The translations under genes were made by a program, and so were the position numbers. The notes under the pieces were generated by a model. It worked only from the letters and a program-made list of their open reading frames with translations. It made no database searches and was not told the DNA's origin. Of a stretch of DNA of 64,000 nucleotides, positions 62,146-64,000 are shown one piece after another; position 1 is the first letter of the stretch; the number at the start of each line of letters is the position of its first letter. The stretch comes from Marinilactibacillus sp036039175 (GTDB lineage: Bacteria > Bacillota > Bacilli > Lactobacillales > Carnobacteriaceae_A): the NCBI RefSeq assembly GCF_036039175.1, contig NZ_JAYXKP010000005.1, forward strand, positions 124,001 to 188,000, written 5' to 3'.

Positions 62146-62523
62146 ATGAAACTATTACAGCAATTTGGTTGGATTTTATTTTATTCTGTGCTTGGTGAAC
62201 TCCTCTCATACCTTATGCCTTTTGCCGTTCCAGGAAGTGTGATTGGTATGATTTTATTGTTTTTATCTCTACATTTCGGCTTACTGAAAATGGAAAAAGT
62301 AGAAGCTGTAGGCACCTGGTTAACGCAAAATATGGCGATTCTATTTGTGCCGGCTGCAGTGGGTTTAATGATTCACTTTGAACTGATCGCTTCTATTTGG
62401 TGGCAGATTGCAATCATTTCATTGGTTTCAACTTCAGCTGTCATGATTATTGTTGGAAAAACAATTGAGATTTCAAAAAAACGAAGACACCCTAGTAGTC
62501 CAAAAGAAACTGAGGAAGCTTAA
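62146..62523 (+). CDS. lrgA: CidA/LrgA-family holin-like protein
   Basis: The 125-residue protein has four membrane segments and the family's opening (GELLSYLMPFAVPGSVIGM) and middle (TQNMAILFVPAAVGLMIHF). A charged tail follows. It forms a pair with LrgB, overlapping by one base. The family controls murein hydrolase activity and pyruvate uptake. CidA cannot be told from LrgA by sequence. AAGGAG precedes the ATG. No LytSR system is in the window. Confidence 0.87.
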   Translation: MKLLQQFGWILFYSVLGELLSYLMPFAVPGSVIGMILLFLSLHFGLLKMEKVEAVGTWLTQNMAILFVPAAVGLMIHFELIASIWWQIAIISLVSTSAVMIIVGKTIEISKKRRHPSSPKETEEA

Positions 62524-63227
62524 TGAAAGAAATACTTACGAATACGCCTATGTTCGGTCTATTACTGACCATTGTGGCTTACACTATAGGGCATCATTTA
62601 CACAATCGTTGGCCTTACCCTATTTTTACTCCGTTGATATTTTCTGTTATTACAATTATTAGTCTACTGATTCTGTTTGATATAGAATATGAAACGTTTT
62701 TACTCGGCGGAGAATTTATTCATACGTTGATTACGCCTGCTACAGTTTCATTAGCGATTATACTAGAAAAAAATTTCCGCTATCTGAAGAAGCATTATCC
62801 TTCTATCTTGTTAGGTGTCGGCATCGGTACGATCGCGCATACACTTGTCATCTTATTCTTTATGATTTTATTCAAATTTGATCAACAAGTTTTTGCTTCT
62901 TTTTTCTCGAAAAGCATTACCACTGCTATTGCGATTAGTGTTTCAGACTCTCTTGGTGGGATAGAATCCTTAACCATTACGTTGGTTATTGTAACTGGAA
63001 CTTTAGGTTCGGTGCTCGGACCGCTACTTTTCAAGCTGACTCATATTACAGATCCAATCGCTCAGGGAGTTGCGCTTGGAAGCGGTGCACACGCTATGGG
63101 TACATCTAAAGCTATTGAACTGGGAGATGTTCATGGCGCAATGTCTGGACTTTCCATCATCCTGACAGGTATTGCTTACGTCTTACTAGCACCTTTAACC
63201 AATTTTATGTATTATCTTTCGTTTTGA
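62523..63227 (+). CDS. lrgB: LrgB/CidB-family membrane protein
   Basis: The 234-residue protein has about eight membrane segments with FTPLIFSVITIISLLI, LGPATV-like region here LITPATVSLAIILEKN, FFSKSITTAIAISVSDSLGG and the closing LGSGAHAMGTSKAIELG and GAMSGLSIILTG motifs. Its ATG shares one base with the stop of the LrgA-like gene, so it is translated by coupling. LrgAB proteins affect autolysis and carry pyruvate in streptococci and bacilli. Confidence 0.9.
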   Translation: MKEILTNTPMFGLLLTIVAYTIGHHLHNRWPYPIFTPLIFSVITIISLLILFDIEYETFLLGGEFIHTLITPATVSLAIILEKNFRYLKKHYPSILLGVGIGTIAHTLVILFFMILFKFDQQVFASFFSKSITTAIAISVSDSLGGIESLTITLVIVTGTLGSVLGPLLFKLTHITDPIAQGVALGSGAHAMGTSKAIELGDVHGAMSGLSIILTGIAYVLLAPLTNFMYYLSF

Positions 63228-63267
63228 TTTTTAGACAAGCTTTCGGCAACCGTGAGTCAATTAAAAG

Positions 63268-63321
63268 AAAAAGGTTAGTCCGAATACAGTTTTATAACTG
63301 TATCTGGACTAACCTTTTTTA
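63268..63321. terminator. Intrinsic terminator shared by LrgB and NlpC/P60 genes
   Basis: AAAGGTTAGTCCGAATACAGTT pairs with AACTGTATCTGGACTAACCTTT (two mismatches) around TTAT, then six T. Confidence 0.87.
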
Positions 63322-63357
63322 TGTTTTAAATTATTGCTGTCGTAAATTTCTGTTTAA

Positions 63358-64000
63358 TTAAGGACGTCCAAATCCAGCTACATAGTTAGACCAGTATCCT
63401 GAAGTAAAGGAAGCAACTGCTACACCAGTAGATGTTTGCGCTCCGATAAAGCTTCCGCCACCTAAATAAATACCAACGTGATCAATAGATCCACCCTGAT
63501 TAAAGAAGATCAAATCGCCTGGTTGTGCTTGAGATTGAGAAATTCTTGTAGTTGCACCGTATTGTCCAGCAGCTGTTCTTGTAATACTACGTCCTGCTTG
63601 ACGGAAAACATACTGTACAAATCCTGAACAATCAAATCCTGCTGGCGTACCGCCACCAAATGAATAACGTACACCTTTAAGTCCGTGAGCAATCCCAGTG
63701 ATAGATCCGCCGTTTGAAGGAGCCGGTACACTTGCTTCAGGCGCTTTTGCCGGTTCTGGAGTTGTTTCAGACGCTTGATTTGAATCACTTGAAGAAGTAC
63801 TGACGACTTCTTCTTCAGCGTCAGCTGTTTCATTTGCAGTTTCTGTTGTGTTAGAAACAGCAATCGTTGTTGTTTCAGCAGCAGCAGCTCTAGCAGCTTG
63901 TAATTCTTGTACTAATGCTTCAGCAGCTTTCTGCTCAGCAAGGAAAGATTCTTTTTCTTCTGCAACATCAGACTTTTCAGCTGCAATAGAAGCAACTAAA
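63358..64000 (-). CDS. NlpC/P60 cell-wall endopeptidase (N-terminus outside window)
   Basis: The visible 214 residues are the C-terminal part. A coiled-coil, Ala/Glu-rich region at the window edge leads into a low-complexity Ser/Thr/Glu/Pro linker, then NlpC/P60: catalytic Cys in GFDCSGFVQYVF, His in SIDHVGIYLG, and the closing GYWSNYVAGFGRP. It ends at TAA (63358-63360). The layout matches secreted peptidoglycan hydrolases such as SagA or PcsB/P75-like proteins. It presumably cleaves peptidoglycan stems in the wall. The signal peptide and most of the coiled coil are beyond the edge. Confidence 0.92.
   Translation of the reverse strand, partial: LVASIAAEKSDVAEEKESFLAEQKAAEALVQELQAARAAAAETTTIAVSNTTETANETADAEEEVVSTSSSDSNQASETTPEPAKAPEASVPAPSNGGSITGIAHGLKGVRYSFGGGTPAGFDCSGFVQYVFRQAGRSITRTAAGQYGATTRISQSQAQPGDLIFFNQGGSIDHVGIYLGGGSFIGAQTSTGVAVASFTSGYWSNYVAGFGRP

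Noticed and set aside
1..64000. Insertion sequences, prophage, CRISPR arrays, rRNA operon or replication origin
   Set aside because: No transposase, integrase, spacer-repeat array, rRNA sequence or DnaA-box cluster was seen on reading either strand.

Overview
The window is AT-rich, low-GC Firmicutes DNA with strong AGGAGG-type ribosome sites and short intergenic gaps closed by classic hairpin-plus-T-run terminators. Gene content and order (hprK-lgt-ppaX-gpsA next to a liaXYZ-type operon and uvrA; rapZ-yvcK-whiA; tex-sprT; phoPR) point to Lactobacillales. An unusually large set of glutathione-dependent enzymes, a guanine riboswitch and a small malic enzyme would suit a Carnobacteriaceae-like bacterium (Carnobacterium, Marinilactibacillus or Alkalibacterium range). 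The family assignment is inference. It reads as core chromosome: I saw no insertion sequence, prophage, CRISPR array, rRNA or origin.

Layout. 0-8.7 kb: a hypothetical basic protein, a DUF4430 lipoprotein with an ECF S component, an aromatic-acid-exporter-like protein, a UbiB kinase with a phasin-like protein, an aldo/keto reductase, spx behind an 11-bp-periodic repeat array, a YrhK protein and a malic enzyme. 8.8-9.04 kb: a gap that looks like an independent structured small RNA gene on the minus strand. 9-15 kb: SGNH hydrolase, ROK kinase, intracellular gamma-glutamyltransferase-like protein, two glyoxalase-fold proteins, a 45-aa membrane protein, an AEC transporter, a DUF1801 protein and tRNA-Leu(GAG). 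15-24.6 kb: SprT, Tex, two metallophosphoesterases, a MacAB-type efflux operon, and an NCS2 purine permease behind a guanine riboswitch and attenuator. 24.7-36.7 kb: glutathione reductase, an orphan RnfC-RnfD pair, MgtC, a heterodimeric ABC exporter, LysR, an 84-aa orphan, a potassium channel and a Gfo/Idh/MocA oxidoreductase. 37-46.5 kb: tRNA-Arg(CCG), rapZ-yvcK-whiA, glutathione-dependent formaldehyde oxidation with a divergent HxlR regulator, phosphoglucomutase, trxB and a TPR protein. 46.7-58 kb: galU, gpsA, ppaX, lgt, hprK, liaXYZ, uvrA and an HD phosphohydrolase. 58-64 kb: phoPR with a MinJ-like PDZ protein, LrgA/LrgB, and a truncated NlpC/P60 hydrolase.

Themes. Thiol and electrophile defence recurs: spx, trxB, gor, glyoxalases, formaldehyde dehydrogenase with S-formylglutathione hydrolase, and gamma-glutamyltransferase. 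Cell-envelope work is the second theme: galU/pgcA for UDP-glucose, gpsA and lgt for lipids and lipoproteins, liaXYZ for antimicrobial-peptide defence, phoPR, LrgAB and NlpC/P60. The observations most worth following are the candidate small RNA at about 8833-9002, the orphan RnfCD module, the inverted repeat upstream of liaX, and the OmpR-type repeat array before spx.

Limits: all family calls come from reading motifs. No database search or structure prediction was run. Many start codons were moved inward from the longest frame on ribosome-site evidence, as stated in each entry.
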